Below the pieces are notes generated by a model, which saw only the letters and a program-made list of their open reading frames with translations, ran no database searches and was not told the DNA's origin. A stretch of DNA of 64,000 bases, from positions 1 through 64,000 of the forward strand of contig JAURNR010000015.1 of the NCBI GenBank assembly GCA_030830065.1, read 5' to 3'. Each line of letters begins with the position of its first letter. Positions within the stretch are counted from its first letter, which is position 1. Below are positions 39,715 to 49,712 of this stretch, piece after piece. The translations under genes were made by a program, and so were the position numbers. This DNA is from Bacteroidota bacterium. GTDB lineage: Bacteria; Bacteroidota; Bacteroidia; NS11-12g; UBA955.

Positions 39715-40353
39715 TTATCTCAGATCTACTAGTGCAACTCCAGGATGTGCCGAACTGTCCCAAGTAAATAAATTACTAGAGACTCTTGCATTTCTCTTGA
39801 AATCAGTAATTTCTATTACTATTTCCATCCCATTTTTCACATGCTGAGTAACTTTATGGATATAGTTATTTGACGGATTAATTTCTAAATGGATGTAAGA
39901 ATATTTTGCACGTTTCTTTTTGGGCACCAACTTTATCAATTCGTATGACTTTCCTCCGTATGTTTTTTTACCTTCGTACAAAGACTTAAACCCTTTTTCA
40001 TAAAAGCTAAACATTTCTTCAGGAGACATTTGATTTGTACGCTTTGAGTAGGACTCAAGGGTAACTTCATCTGTGGTTGAACTGTAAGTCCAAATAGATT
40101 TACCATCACACATTATTTCTTGGTCACCCAGTTCTAATTTAAATGATTTTCCTTTTAGCCAAAGCTTTCCTTTATTTATTATAGGTTTACGTTTTGCGGA
40201 ACTTGTAGTAAATGAAAAACTTGCTTCGATAGATTTCATCGATTTATAAACCTTAGAGGTTTTCTTTAAAATAGATTTTGATCTTGCATCGGATTGAGCA
40301 TAGGTTCCAAATGCAACTGAAAACATCAAAATTAATAGCGCCAATTTTTTCAT
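39715..40353 (-). CDS. LolA-like outer membrane lipoprotein carrier protein
   Basis: Signal peptide; YKSMKSIEASFSFTTSSA...GKLWLKGKSFKLELGDQEIMCDGKSIWTYSSTTDEVTLE. Confidence 0.85.
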   Translation of the reverse strand: MKKLALLILMFSVAFGTYAQSDARSKSILKKTSKVYKSMKSIEASFSFTTSSAKRKPIINKGKLWLKGKSFKLELGDQEIMCDGKSIWTYSSTTDEVTLESYSKRTNQMSPEEMFSFYEKGFKSLYEGKKTYGGKSYELIKLVPKKKRAKYSYIHLEINPSNNYIHKVTQHVKNGMEIVIEITDFKRNARVSSNLFTWDSSAHPGVALVDLR

Positions 40354-40434
40354 ATCCGTAAATTCAAAACTACCAAAATTTTAGTACAAATAGATTTTAT
40401 ATGCTGTAAAGACAGTAACCTTCGATAAAATCAT

Positions 40435-42918
40435 CTATTCCCCTCCATTCAGATTTTGCAAGTGTTGTTCCAAAGCAAACTCATCTGGAATATTAACATC
40501 TCTAGGTTTTGATCCCATATTTGGTCCTACAATACCTGCATCTTCAAGCTGATCCATCAATCTACCGGCACGATTATACCCAATCTTCATTTTCCTTTGA
40601 ATCATACTTGTTGAACCCACTTGATTTTGAACCACTATTCTCGCAGCATCTTCAAACAAAGCATCCCTATCATCTGCATCATATTCACCGCCACCTGAAA
40701 CTGACTCGTCTTTTACTTCGGGCAATAAATAAGCTGTTGGATATGCTCGTTGCTCACCAATAAAGTCAACAATCTTTTCAACTTCAGGCGTATCTACAAA
40801 AGGACATTGGAGACGTATCAAGTCATTGCCTCCACTGTATAACATATCACCTTTTCCAATTAACTGATCTGCTCCATTGTGATCCAAAATTGTACGTGAA
40901 TCAATTTTAGAAGTTACCCTAAATGCAATTCTTGCTGGGAAATTAGCCTTAATCATTCCGGTAATTACATTTACTGAAGGCCTCTGAGTGGCAAGAATTA
41001 GATGAATACCTATAGCACGAGCAAGTTGTGCTATTCGTGCAATAGGGGTTTCGATTTCCTTTCCAGCAGTCATCATAAGATCTGCAACTTCATCTATAAC
41101 AACGATGATGTAGGGTAAAAAGCGATGACCATTCTCGGGGTTCAACTTTCTATCGAGGAATTTATTATTGTACTCAACTATATTCCGCACTAATGCATCC
41201 TGCAACAGTTTGTATCGTTGATCCATTTCCTCACATAATGAATTGAGTGTATGAATTACTTTTTGATTTTCGGTAATAATTGCTTCACCGTCTCCAGGAA
41301 GCTTTGCTAAGAAATGTCGTTCAATTTTATTGTAGAGCGTAAGTTCTACTTTCTTAGGATCCACCAATACAAATTTTATATACGCTGGATGTTTTTTGTA
41401 TAACAGAGAAACTAATATAGCATTTAACCCTACTGATTTACCTTGGCCCGTAGCACCAGCCATTAGGAGGTGAGGCATTTTGGCTAAATCAGCGAGAAAA
41501 ATTTCATTAGAAATAGTTTTTCCTAAAACAACGGGTAATTGATAATCACATTCCTGGAACTTCTTACTTGCAAGAACCGTTTTCATCGGAACCATTTCCG
41601 GACTCTTGTTTGGAACTTCAATTCCAATAGTTCCACGTCCTGGAATAGGCGCAATTATACGAATACCAAGAGCAGCCAAACTTAGAGCAATATCATCTTC
41701 TAAGTTTTTAATTTTTGAAATCTTCACGCCAGGTGCTGGAACAATTTCATATAATGTTACAGTAGGACCTACAGAAGCACTAATACTAGAAATACCAATT
41801 TTATAATTGATTAAAGTATCTTCAATAAGCTTTTTACTTCTTTCAATTTCGGCAACATCAATATCACGTTTCATGTTACCATAATCTTTCATTAAATCTA
41901 AGGTAGGAAAGTGATAACCACTCAAATTTGCCCGTGGGTCGTATTCAGTTCCTATTTTACCATACTCTTCCTCATTTTGTTTTTCAGCTAAATTCTCACT
42001 TACTAATTCTTCTTCTAAGTGAGTCTTATCTTCAATTGTAAATCCGCTATCAGTTTCAATTGTTGGTTCAGTAGTTTCTTCCGGAGACGCTAATGTTGAA
42101 TTATCTGGTTCAGGATCATGCGACACCTCCTCTTCAGACCTAAATTCTTCATTTTCTGAATTAAATACATTGTCCTGTGGCTCATCCTCGATAATCTGTG
42201 GTTCTCGGCTGGATTGAACTATTTCAGGTTCCTCATCTTCAAATTCCTCAATCTCAGAATCAGAATTAAGTGAAAGAATTTTCGAAAATGGATTCGCATT
42301 ATGAAATATAATGTAGTAGATAAATGCAAAACCCAGTAAAAACAAAATTGTGCCAACCATTCCAATCCCATTTTGCATTTGTTGAATACCAAAATACCCA
42401 AAGGATCCCCCTGCTAATGGAAGCCACAATTGAAAAATAAACCCTAAAAACAAAGAAAACCAAACCATAAATAAAATGGTATGGATTAGGATTCTATGAA
42501 TTGAAAAAGGCTTATAGTTGAGTAGCCAATTTAGACCCAAAAAAATAAAATAGGGTAATATTAAATAGGCTGCAAAACCAAATCCTTGGTGTACAAAAAA
42601 GTAAGATAATCGGGCACCCATGTAACCCATTGCATTGGCAGCTTGACCGTGGTGCTGTTTAAATAACTTCCAATCACCATCAGCTAAGAAGCTTTGATCA
42701 GTTTTCCAAGAAAAGAAGAAAGAGGTAAAACTCACGAAAAGAACAATACTTGCCGTAAGTAATAAAAACCCTAATACGCGTCTTGTTGCATCGTTTTTTA
42801 ATGATGCTGCCTTAAAAACTTCCTTTGCCGAAACCTTTTGGGTTTTATCTTTGGGGGCGTCTTTTAGGAAATCTGTAATTGTGTTTGATTTATTCTTTGT
42901 CTTAGCAGTTTTCCCCAT
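40435..42918 (-). CDS. ftsK: DNA translocase FtsK
   Basis: N-terminal TM segments; acidic linker; MPHLLMAGATGQGKSVGLNAI Walker A; IVVIDEVADLMM; C-terminal gamma domain. Confidence 0.95.
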   Translation of the reverse strand: MGKTAKTKNKSNTITDFLKDAPKDKTQKVSAKEVFKAASLKNDATRRVLGFLLLTASIVLFVSFTSFFFSWKTDQSFLADGDWKLFKQHHGQAANAMGYMGARLSYFFVHQGFGFAAYLILPYFIFLGLNWLLNYKPFSIHRILIHTILFMVWFSLFLGFIFQLWLPLAGGSFGYFGIQQMQNGIGMVGTILFLLGFAFIYYIIFHNANPFSKILSLNSDSEIEEFEDEEPEIVQSSREPQIIEDEPQDNVFNSENEEFRSEEEVSHDPEPDNSTLASPEETTEPTIETDSGFTIEDKTHLEEELVSENLAEKQNEEEYGKIGTEYDPRANLSGYHFPTLDLMKDYGNMKRDIDVAEIERSKKLIEDTLINYKIGISSISASVGPTVTLYEIVPAPGVKISKIKNLEDDIALSLAALGIRIIAPIPGRGTIGIEVPNKSPEMVPMKTVLASKKFQECDYQLPVVLGKTISNEIFLADLAKMPHLLMAGATGQGKSVGLNAILVSLLYKKHPAYIKFVLVDPKKVELTLYNKIERHFLAKLPGDGEAIITENQKVIHTLNSLCEEMDQRYKLLQDALVRNIVEYNNKFLDRKLNPENGHRFLPYIIVVIDEVADLMMTAGKEIETPIARIAQLARAIGIHLILATQRPSVNVITGMIKANFPARIAFRVTSKIDSRTILDHNGADQLIGKGDMLYSGGNDLIRLQCPFVDTPEVEKIVDFIGEQRAYPTAYLLPEVKDESVSGGGEYDADDRDALFEDAARIVVQNQVGSTSMIQRKMKIGYNRAGRLMDQLEDAGIVGPNMGSKPRDVNIPDEFALEQHLQNLNGGE

Positions 42919-43001
42919 ACTACGAAACTAAAACGAATATTATCTAGTAAATCGTTCAGTTATTCACAGAAAAATTAGTGTTTACTTTAAGTGGCAATAA
43001 C

Positions 43002-43946
43002 TTATTTAGTAATTTTTAATTCATCTTTTGCAACCGAATATGTTTCTCCTTGGAGAGACAATTCAGAATCGAAAAATTCACATTTCGCTTCTTCAAGAAG
43101 AGGGGTTAAGTCTGAATAACGAGCACTGTAATGGCCTAATAATAATTGGCCGACGTTTGCTTTTTTAGCAATTATTGCCGCCTGCTTAGCAGTACTATGA
43201 AATGTATCCGTTGCACGGTCCTGCCTGTCACTCATAAAAGTAGCTTCATGATAAAGCAAATCAGCACCAGAAATTAATGGAATTATATCTTCATCATATT
43301 TAGTATCAGAAATGTAGGCATAAAATCGTTTTTCAGGTAAAGGCCATGTTACTTCTGAATTTGGTATTCGAAGTTCATTATTTGGAAAATAATCATAACC
43401 AAACTTCAGACTTTCATAAAATGATATGGGTATGTTACGCTCCTGACAAGCATCTACATTCACCCTTCTAATTGGACCTAATTCCTTAATAATAAAACCT
43501 GTACAAGGAATTCTATGATTTAGAGGAACCGTTTGAATCTGAAAATCTTGATGTTTAAAAATCACCTCAGATTGGTTTGTTTGAGTAGTTAAAAAATCGA
43601 TATTGAATGAGAGTTCTGAATCTCCTGCCGCAATTAATGACATTAGAATATCTCGTAACCCTTCAGGACCAATAATTAACAACGGATCAATTCTTCTATA
43701 CAAGGACATTGTAGTAATTAAACCAGGCAATCCAAAAAAGTGATCTCCGTGTAAATGTGAAATACAAATAACAGATATTTTTTGCAGTTTAAGCCCGAAC
43801 TCATGAATCCTACTTTGTGTTCCTTCACCACAATCAAGCAAAATACTATGTGGGCCTAATCTCACATATTGGCTACTTGGATCCCTATCTTTAGTAGGAG
43901 TTGCTGAAGAATTACCCAATATGGTGACATCAAATCTAGAATACAC
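43002..43946 (-). CDS. rnz: Ribonuclease Z
   Basis: GNSSATPTKDRDPSSQYVRLG, LLDCGEGTQSRIHEFG, ISHLHGDHFFGLPGL, LLGHYSARY. GTG start. Confidence 0.93.
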   Translation of the reverse strand: MYSRFDVTILGNSSATPTKDRDPSSQYVRLGPHSILLDCGEGTQSRIHEFGLKLQKISVICISHLHGDHFFGLPGLITTMSLYRRIDPLLIIGPEGLRDILMSLIAAGDSELSFNIDFLTTQTNQSEVIFKHQDFQIQTVPLNHRIPCTGFIIKELGPIRRVNVDACQERNIPISFYESLKFGYDYFPNNELRIPNSEVTWPLPEKRFYAYISDTKYDEDIIPLISGADLLYHEATFMSDRQDRATDTFHSTAKQAAIIAKKANVGQLLLGHYSARYSDLTPLLEEAKCEFFDSELSLQGETYSVAKDELKITK

Positions 43947-44022
43947 TGTTTAAAAAAAGACAAGTTTCAAACCAAAGTTATGAAATTGTATATTCAATTT
44001 GGAATGAACTTTATAAAACTAC

Positions 44023-45054
44023 TTATTTTACGATTGAATAATCCCTAAGTAAGAAATCAATATTTTTCTGAACTTCACTAATTTTAATCCTATCCATACA
44101 CCAATCATGTGGTTGTTTACAATTAACTTGATCACATGGATTACATGGTAAAATATGATGTATTACACTAGACTGGCTATTTCTTGGATAGAATACTCTT
44201 TCAACACCGGGTCCAAAAAGACCTAAAGTTGGGATTTTTGCAAGATCTGCAAACTGTAATGGACCACTTTCATTTCCCAAAAACAAGGTGGATTTTTTAA
44301 AAACACCGTACAATACTTTTAATGATTCTTTAGTTTCCCAAATTATAGATTTATCCTTTGTTAAATTATTTATTTCATGAAGAATTTCACTTTCATCTGA
44401 TGTTCCAAGTATAACAGTTTTCAATCTATATTTGTCCCAAATATAATCTACTACTTCAGCGAAGTATAGCGTACGCCAACGCCTTAACAAACTTCTCCCC
44501 CCAGGGTGACATACTACAAATTTTTCAACTCCAAAATTTCTAACTAATTCTTCAACTCTTCGATTATCCTCAGTAGTTAAATAAATTTCACCATGAAAAT
44601 TAATTATTGGAGTAACTAAGGGTTTAATAATATTATAATTTGTTTCTACTTCATGTGGTTGATTACCTCGTTGTTTAAAACGAATTGAGCCTCTATCAAC
44701 TCTGTATTTGGGAAATGAAAGGATTGACTTGAAAAAAGTCTTAAAGGTACCTCGCAATTCAATCCATAAATCTACATTCCTAGTGGGAATCTTATTTAAA
44801 TCCGTTATTATTTGATAAATATTTGGATTATTCGTTAGTAATGAGCTAACAAATGGCTTGCAAACCACCGTGATTTTAGCTTTTGGGAACTTTTGTTGAA
44901 GCATCTTAAAAACATGAAGGGTTGCTACCATATCACCGATTTCATCCCACTTTATTATAAGTATGTCTCGAATTACATTTGAATTACATTTATTTGGATT
45001 TTTCCAGACCCAGGACAAAATAGCATTCAATAGAAACAATACCTTTTCCTTCAT
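44023..45054 (-). CDS. Glycosyltransferase family 9 (heptosyltransferase-like)
   Basis: ILIIKWDEIGDMVATLHVFKMLQQKFPKAKITVV; CHPGGRSLLRRW; LFLGNESGPLQFADLAKIPTLGLFGPG. Confidence 0.88.
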   Translation of the reverse strand: MKEKVLFLLNAILSWVWKNPNKCNSNVIRDILIIKWDEIGDMVATLHVFKMLQQKFPKAKITVVCKPFVSSLLTNNPNIYQIITDLNKIPTRNVDLWIELRGTFKTFFKSILSFPKYRVDRGSIRFKQRGNQPHEVETNYNIIKPLVTPIINFHGEIYLTTEDNRRVEELVRNFGVEKFVVCHPGGRSLLRRWRTLYFAEVVDYIWDKYRLKTVILGTSDESEILHEINNLTKDKSIIWETKESLKVLYGVFKKSTLFLGNESGPLQFADLAKIPTLGLFGPGVERVFYPRNSQSSVIHHILPCNPCDQVNCKQPHDWCMDRIKISEVQKNIDFLLRDYSIVK

Positions 45055-45806
45055 TAATCCTTTTTTATTAGTGGATATAATATGGGGTTTGAGGGAACTG
45101 CATCTGAAAATATTCTTGGCAGACCCAATTGCATGAAATAGATTCCATCTTGAAGTGAATTCGGAACGTAAATTAGTTCGGTAATCGTAGCATTATATCT
45201 TGGTTCAGACGGGTAATTCCACCAAACTCTGTGTGATAACAATTCTCCCCCATCTTCTTCTGGGTCTATGGAAGGAAAATCAGTTAAAATATGATGATAG
45301 CCTTTACTCTTGATAAACTCAATAGCTTCTGGAGTAAAATAGGGAGGATTAGTACCGCTCCAAATATTTGATTTTTTTGCTATCTCATTTGGGGTACTAC
45401 GAATAATAATTGCCGAAGTTGGCTCCCAATTTATTGTTTTTAAACAATCCTTGTCAATAAAAGTATAAATCCCGTCCTTTTTTAAAGGAACCGTTATTAA
45501 TTGTGCTGAAAGGTTCGTTTCCAGGAGCATTTCAATAACATTAATTCTCTCTTTTGATAGATGACCTACACATTCTGTATGCGTTCCATTGCCATGAGCA
45601 CAATAGGTAACCATCTCGCAATTCGCACTGCCTCCTTCCTTTACTGCTCCAACAAAATCTCCAACTTTAATTGGCTCAAAAAGTGCTTTTGGAATATAAA
45701 ATGCATTTGGGTTTTCTGCATTTGGTCCAAACCCCAATGCTAATGAAACTCCTTTTTCTAAGGACGCAGAATAATTAACCCCAGCAATATTAAACTCAAC
45801 ATGCAT
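45054..45806 (-). CDS. Cyclase family protein (kynurenine formamidase-like)
   Basis: CAHGNGTHTECVGHLSKE metal-binding motif; HHILTDFPSIDPEEDGG. Confidence 0.8.
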   Translation of the reverse strand: MHVEFNIAGVNYSASLEKGVSLALGFGPNAENPNAFYIPKALFEPIKVGDFVGAVKEGGSANCEMVTYCAHGNGTHTECVGHLSKERINVIEMLLETNLSAQLITVPLKKDGIYTFIDKDCLKTINWEPTSAIIIRSTPNEIAKKSNIWSGTNPPYFTPEAIEFIKSKGYHHILTDFPSIDPEEDGGELLSHRVWWNYPSEPRYNATITELIYVPNSLQDGIYFMQLGLPRIFSDAVPSNPILYPLIKKD

Positions 45807-45842
45807 GTTTCCAAAGATCTGTAATTTAAACTAATTAAAAAA

Positions 45843-46433
45843 TTAAGCTTTTAGCGCTGATTCTAACTTTTCTAGGTAGATTTCATGTGGGATTTCGTAA
45901 GCACCAAATTGGGCTATGTGAGGATTTAAATATTGGGTATCCAGCAATAAGAAGTCATTTTCTCGGAGAAACTCAACCAAATATACCAAACAAACTTTAC
46001 TAGCATCAGTAACTGTGTGAAACATACTTTCGCCAAAAAATGCTTTACGGATACTTACCCCGTAAAGCCCTCCAACAAGTTCACCCTCTTTATATGCTTC
46101 AAATGAATGTGCAAATCCTTCTTCATGCAATTCTAAATAAGCTTCAATAATTTCATCGGAAATCCAGGTATCCTCGCTTCGTAATGATGCACAAGTTCGA
46201 ATTACCTGTTCAAAATTTCTATTAATTTGAATATCGAATACATTCTGTTTATATAGGCGTCGTAAATTTTTAGATACCTTAAAACGCTCGTCGAGAGGAA
46301 TAATCCCTCTCATTTTTGGTGTATGCCAATAGATTTGATTATCCTCTTCGGGGTCTGCCATTGGAAAAGAACCTGAGATATATGCCTGGAGTAATAAATT
46401 TGGCGACAGAAACACCTTGCAAAGGTAGGACAA
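45843..46433 (-). CDS. aat: Leucyl/phenylalanyl-tRNA--protein transferase
   Basis: AYISGSFPMADPEEDNQIYWHTPKMRGIIPLD; FAHSFEAYKEGELVGGLYGVSIRKAFFGESMF; LLDTQYLNPHIAQFGA. Confidence 0.93.
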   Translation of the reverse strand: MSYLCKVFLSPNLLLQAYISGSFPMADPEEDNQIYWHTPKMRGIIPLDERFKVSKNLRRLYKQNVFDIQINRNFEQVIRTCASLRSEDTWISDEIIEAYLELHEEGFAHSFEAYKEGELVGGLYGVSIRKAFFGESMFHTVTDASKVCLVYLVEFLRENDFLLLDTQYLNPHIAQFGAYEIPHEIYLEKLESALKA

Positions 46434-46464
46434 CTCCTAAAAAACTCGTTTTTTTGCTGTGCAA

Positions 46465-47214
46465 ATGGGGAAAGGAAAAAACAAGCTGGAAAAGTTCAAT
46501 GAATTTGATTCATTTCCAAACACCTTTGATTACAATAGCGAAACCAAAGGTAAGTGGGCTGAGATTTTTGGTAATTCAAACCCCATAGTGGTAGAATTTG
46601 CCTGTGGAAAGGGAGAATATACAATAGGTCTGGGAAGAAAGCGTAAGGATGTAAATTATATCGGGATTGATATAAAGGGAAATAGATTATGGAGAGGTGC
46701 TAAAACGGCAATTGAAGAAAATTTATTAAATGTAAAATTCTTACGTATAGAAATTGATAAAGCCGCTGAATATTTTGAAAAAGGAGAAGTAGCTGAAGCA
46801 TGGGTAACCTTCCCCGATCCTCAACCGCAAAAAAGGCACAAACGTCTATCCGGAGGAAGATTTTTAAATGTTTACCGCAGCGTTCTGGCCGACGGAGGAA
46901 AGTTAAATATTAAAACAGATTCGGATTTATTTTATCAAACTGCACTTGAGCAGATAGCCGTGGAAAACCTAAGTGTGGAAGTGAATCTAAACGATATCTA
47001 TTCTTCGGAATACGTACCTGAAGTATTACAAATAAAGACTTTTTACGAACAGATTTGGCTTAACGAAGGCAAGAAAATTAAATACCTTCGATTTGAGTTA
47101 GGAAATGTACTTTCTGATGAATCTAAGAAAATTGAGATTCCAGAAGATATGCCTCTTTCAAGCCCTTCTCAAATGCCTCCGCCTGACTTCTTCGAATCGC
47201 AACTTTATATGTAA
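46465..47214 (+). CDS. trmB: tRNA (guanosine(46)-N7)-methyltransferase TrmB
   Basis: VVEFACGKGEYTIGLGR, NYIGIDIKGNRLWRGAKTA, WVTFPDPQPQKRHKRLSGGRFLNVY. Confidence 0.93.
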   Translation: MGKGKNKLEKFNEFDSFPNTFDYNSETKGKWAEIFGNSNPIVVEFACGKGEYTIGLGRKRKDVNYIGIDIKGNRLWRGAKTAIEENLLNVKFLRIEIDKAAEYFEKGEVAEAWVTFPDPQPQKRHKRLSGGRFLNVYRSVLADGGKLNIKTDSDLFYQTALEQIAVENLSVEVNLNDIYSSEYVPEVLQIKTFYEQIWLNEGKKIKYLRFELGNVLSDESKKIEIPEDMPLSSPSQMPPPDFFESQLYM

Positions 47215-47734
47215 CCTTATTGGTGTAAGCTCTGTCTCTTATGTCAAACTCAAACGGTTTTAAGAGTTTATGTATTTCTTGTTCGTTTTCAAATTTTGAT
47301 GAAACTTCATATTCTATCTGTTGCACTTTTTCAATCTTCCCAGATCGGTTTAAAACCGATTTAGCCCCATCTCCGTATGCGCTAATGAGACCTGGAATTC
47401 CGAGAAGCGTTCCTCCAAAATAACGAACTACAACTACCAAGACATTTGTTAATTCTTGTGAAAGAATTGCTCTTAATATTGGCCTACCTGCACTACCAGA
47501 TGGCTCACCGTCGTCGTTCGCCCTTTGTGCTTCTTGGCCTTGTCCTAATATGAAGGCGTAACAATAGTGTGATGCATCGGGATATTGTTGTTTTAAGGAT
47601 TGAATATTGTGCTTAATCTCCTCATCCGAATGAACCTTAAAACTGTAGGATATAAACTTACTACCTCGTTCTCGTAATTGTGTTTCGGAATTATTTTCAA
47701 TTTCGTTGTATGTGTCTGAGAACAATGAACTCAT
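47123..47734 (-). CDS. YigZ/IMPACT family protein
   Basis: FISYSFKVHSDEEIK, HYCYAFILGQGQEAQRANDDGEPSGSAGRPIL; start at MSSLFS with ATGA overlap with the upstream gene. Confidence 0.92.
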   Translation of the reverse strand: MSSLFSDTYNEIENNSETQLRERGSKFISYSFKVHSDEEIKHNIQSLKQQYPDASHYCYAFILGQGQEAQRANDDGEPSGSAGRPILRAILSQELTNVLVVVVRYFGGTLLGIPGLISAYGDGAKSVLNRSGKIEKVQQIEYEVSSKFENEQEIHKLLKPFEFDIRDRAYTNKVTYKVAIRRSQAEAFEKGLKEAYLLESQFS

Positions 47735-48645
47735 TGAACCAAATATATAGAGAACAATGCCAAAATCAAACCCAATATTTTTGCAATGGACCACTTTTCA
47801 CGGTAAAAAATCCCTACCAAAGAAGCACCTACAACAACTAGAATGTTATTAATTGTAAAAAACGTAGATGAATGATTAGGGAAGGAATCTAAAGCATTGT
47901 ACAATGCAACAATTGAGAATAGATTTATTGTACCTAAAATAATGCCCCAAAACCAATTAACTTTTAACTTAAACACAGTAAAATCCCGTTTGAGCAATAT
48001 ATAAAATATACCAGTAATTAAAGCTCCAGTAAATGTGTGAGTGGTGAGTTGCATGTTACTCAGTTCCCCTTGATTAATCTTATTTAAAAAATTAATGGAC
48101 AAATCTACCAGACCACTTCCGAGAAAAACCCATACAAGAATAAGATCCCATTTTAAGCTATCCATCTTATTGGGCTTTATCATTAAATAAACTGAAAGTA
48201 AAGCCATAAAAATACCTACATACCCCCAAATATTAACATTTTCATCCCAAATAATAATTGCCGATAAAATGGGAATTACCATTGACATTTTTGATGCCAC
48301 TGAACTGGCAGCAGCGCCCACTTTTTGTGTAGAATATGCCATAAACAAAAAGGTAAACAAGAATAAAACACCTGTGCTGACGGCAAAAAACTCAACCAAA
48401 GAGAAGCTATTAATTTGAAGCAATCGTGGAATCGAAACTTCCTTAAGTTCTGTGGAAATTCCTGTTGAAATCCAAATATTCCCTAGGATAAAACAGACAA
48501 AATAATTGATAATTATAACGGGCAAGGGAGCAATATTTCGCCTACCTAGCTCTTTGAACACAAGGAAAATAAATACCGATAATATTACGGCGTAAAAAAC
48601 GGCTAAATTCTGCGATGTAATAATGTTTAAGGGCGTGAAAGTCAT
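47731..48645 (-). CDS. EamA/DMT family transporter
   Basis: About 10 hydrophobic segments; QKVGAAASSVASKMSMVIPILSAIIIWDE. Confidence 0.8.
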   Translation of the reverse strand: MTFTPLNIITSQNLAVFYAVILSVFIFLVFKELGRRNIAPLPVIIINYFVCFILGNIWISTGISTELKEVSIPRLLQINSFSLVEFFAVSTGVLFLFTFLFMAYSTQKVGAAASSVASKMSMVIPILSAIIIWDENVNIWGYVGIFMALLSVYLMIKPNKMDSLKWDLILVWVFLGSGLVDLSINFLNKINQGELSNMQLTTHTFTGALITGIFYILLKRDFTVFKLKVNWFWGIILGTINLFSIVALYNALDSFPNHSSTFFTINNILVVVGASLVGIFYREKWSIAKILGLILALFSIYLVQ

Positions 48646-49676
48646 TTAGCGGTATATTTATCCCATTGGCGATGTATGATTCTTTTAAATTCTCGCTCTT
48701 TTGGGGTTAATTCTAGGTTCGGAAATTTTGGAGCTTTAATTCCTTCTTCAAGATGAATATCTACATTAATAAATTGGTGAAGTTCATCAAATGCCTGAGC
48801 TTTCAAGAATGCCTCTATTGTATGTTTACCACCTTCCACTATTAATGAATTTATTTTTTGTTTATATAAGTAATTCAGGATCTGTTTTACACTAATGGAT
48901 GGCTTATTCCCTATTTTTATATACTTCAATTTTCCGCAATCCTGATTTTTTAAAGAATTCACAACCCATGTTTTACCTTCAGCATCTTCATATGAACCTT
49001 TTATAGCAGGATCCACAATAATTTTTATCGGTTGGGGACCGTTCCAAAAACGATCTGTAAGCTTGGGTTTGTCATTTATCCAGGTATTTACACCCACTAA
49101 AATTGCAGAATGAGATTTCCTAAATTTGTGATTATATTTTTGAATTTCCTCATCTGTAATTTTTATGGATTCTCCCTCCATTTTACCTATAAATCCATCT
49201 CTTGTTTCTGCCCACTTGATAGTGACATATGGTTGCTTGTACTTATGGAAATTTAGAAAAAACCTATTTAACATGGTTGCCTCAAATTCTCCAACACCAA
49301 CTTCGACCTTTATACCTGCCTCTTGAAGTCTTTTAACTCCACTACCTGCTACTAAAGGATTAGGATCAAGAATCGAAATAACGACTTTCGGAATTCCCGC
49401 TTGAATTATTAAGTCTGTACAAGGAGGTGTTTTTCCTTGATGATTGCATGGCTCTAGATTAACATATAAGGTTGCATTTTTAAGACGAGGATCTCCAATA
49501 ATTGGTAATATTGCATTTCTCTCTGCATGATTTCCACCAAATTTTTCATGATAGCCTTCAGAAATTATTTCGTCATTATGAACTAATACACAACCCACTA
49601 AAGGATTTGGGTTTACCAAACCTTCACCATTTTGTGCTATTTCTATGCAACGATTGATGTAATCGATATGCTTCAT
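48642..49676 (-). CDS. ribD: Bifunctional diaminohydroxyphosphoribosylaminopyrimidine deaminase / 5-amino-6-(5-phosphoribosylamino)uracil reductase
   Basis: NPNPLVGCVLVHN, GNHAERNAI, ATLYVNLEPCNHQGKTPPCTDLII; reductase domain YVTIKWAETRDGFIG. Confidence 0.95.
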   Translation of the reverse strand: MKHIDYINRCIEIAQNGEGLVNPNPLVGCVLVHNDEIISEGYHEKFGGNHAERNAILPIIGDPRLKNATLYVNLEPCNHQGKTPPCTDLIIQAGIPKVVISILDPNPLVAGSGVKRLQEAGIKVEVGVGEFEATMLNRFFLNFHKYKQPYVTIKWAETRDGFIGKMEGESIKITDEEIQKYNHKFRKSHSAILVGVNTWINDKPKLTDRFWNGPQPIKIIVDPAIKGSYEDAEGKTWVVNSLKNQDCGKLKYIKIGNKPSISVKQILNYLYKQKINSLIVEGGKHTIEAFLKAQAFDELHQFINVDIHLEEGIKAPKFPNLELTPKEREFKRIIHRQWDKYTAK

Positions 49677-49706
49677 TTGTATCAGCGAAAATAAACTTTA
49701 ATTTTG
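49676..49706 (+). promoter_or_regulatory. Consensus Bacteroidota promoter for nhaA
   Basis: TTTG (49676-49679) - 19 nt - TAATTTTG (49699-49706); ATG at 49713. Confidence 0.65.
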
Positions 49707-49712
49707 AAGCGC

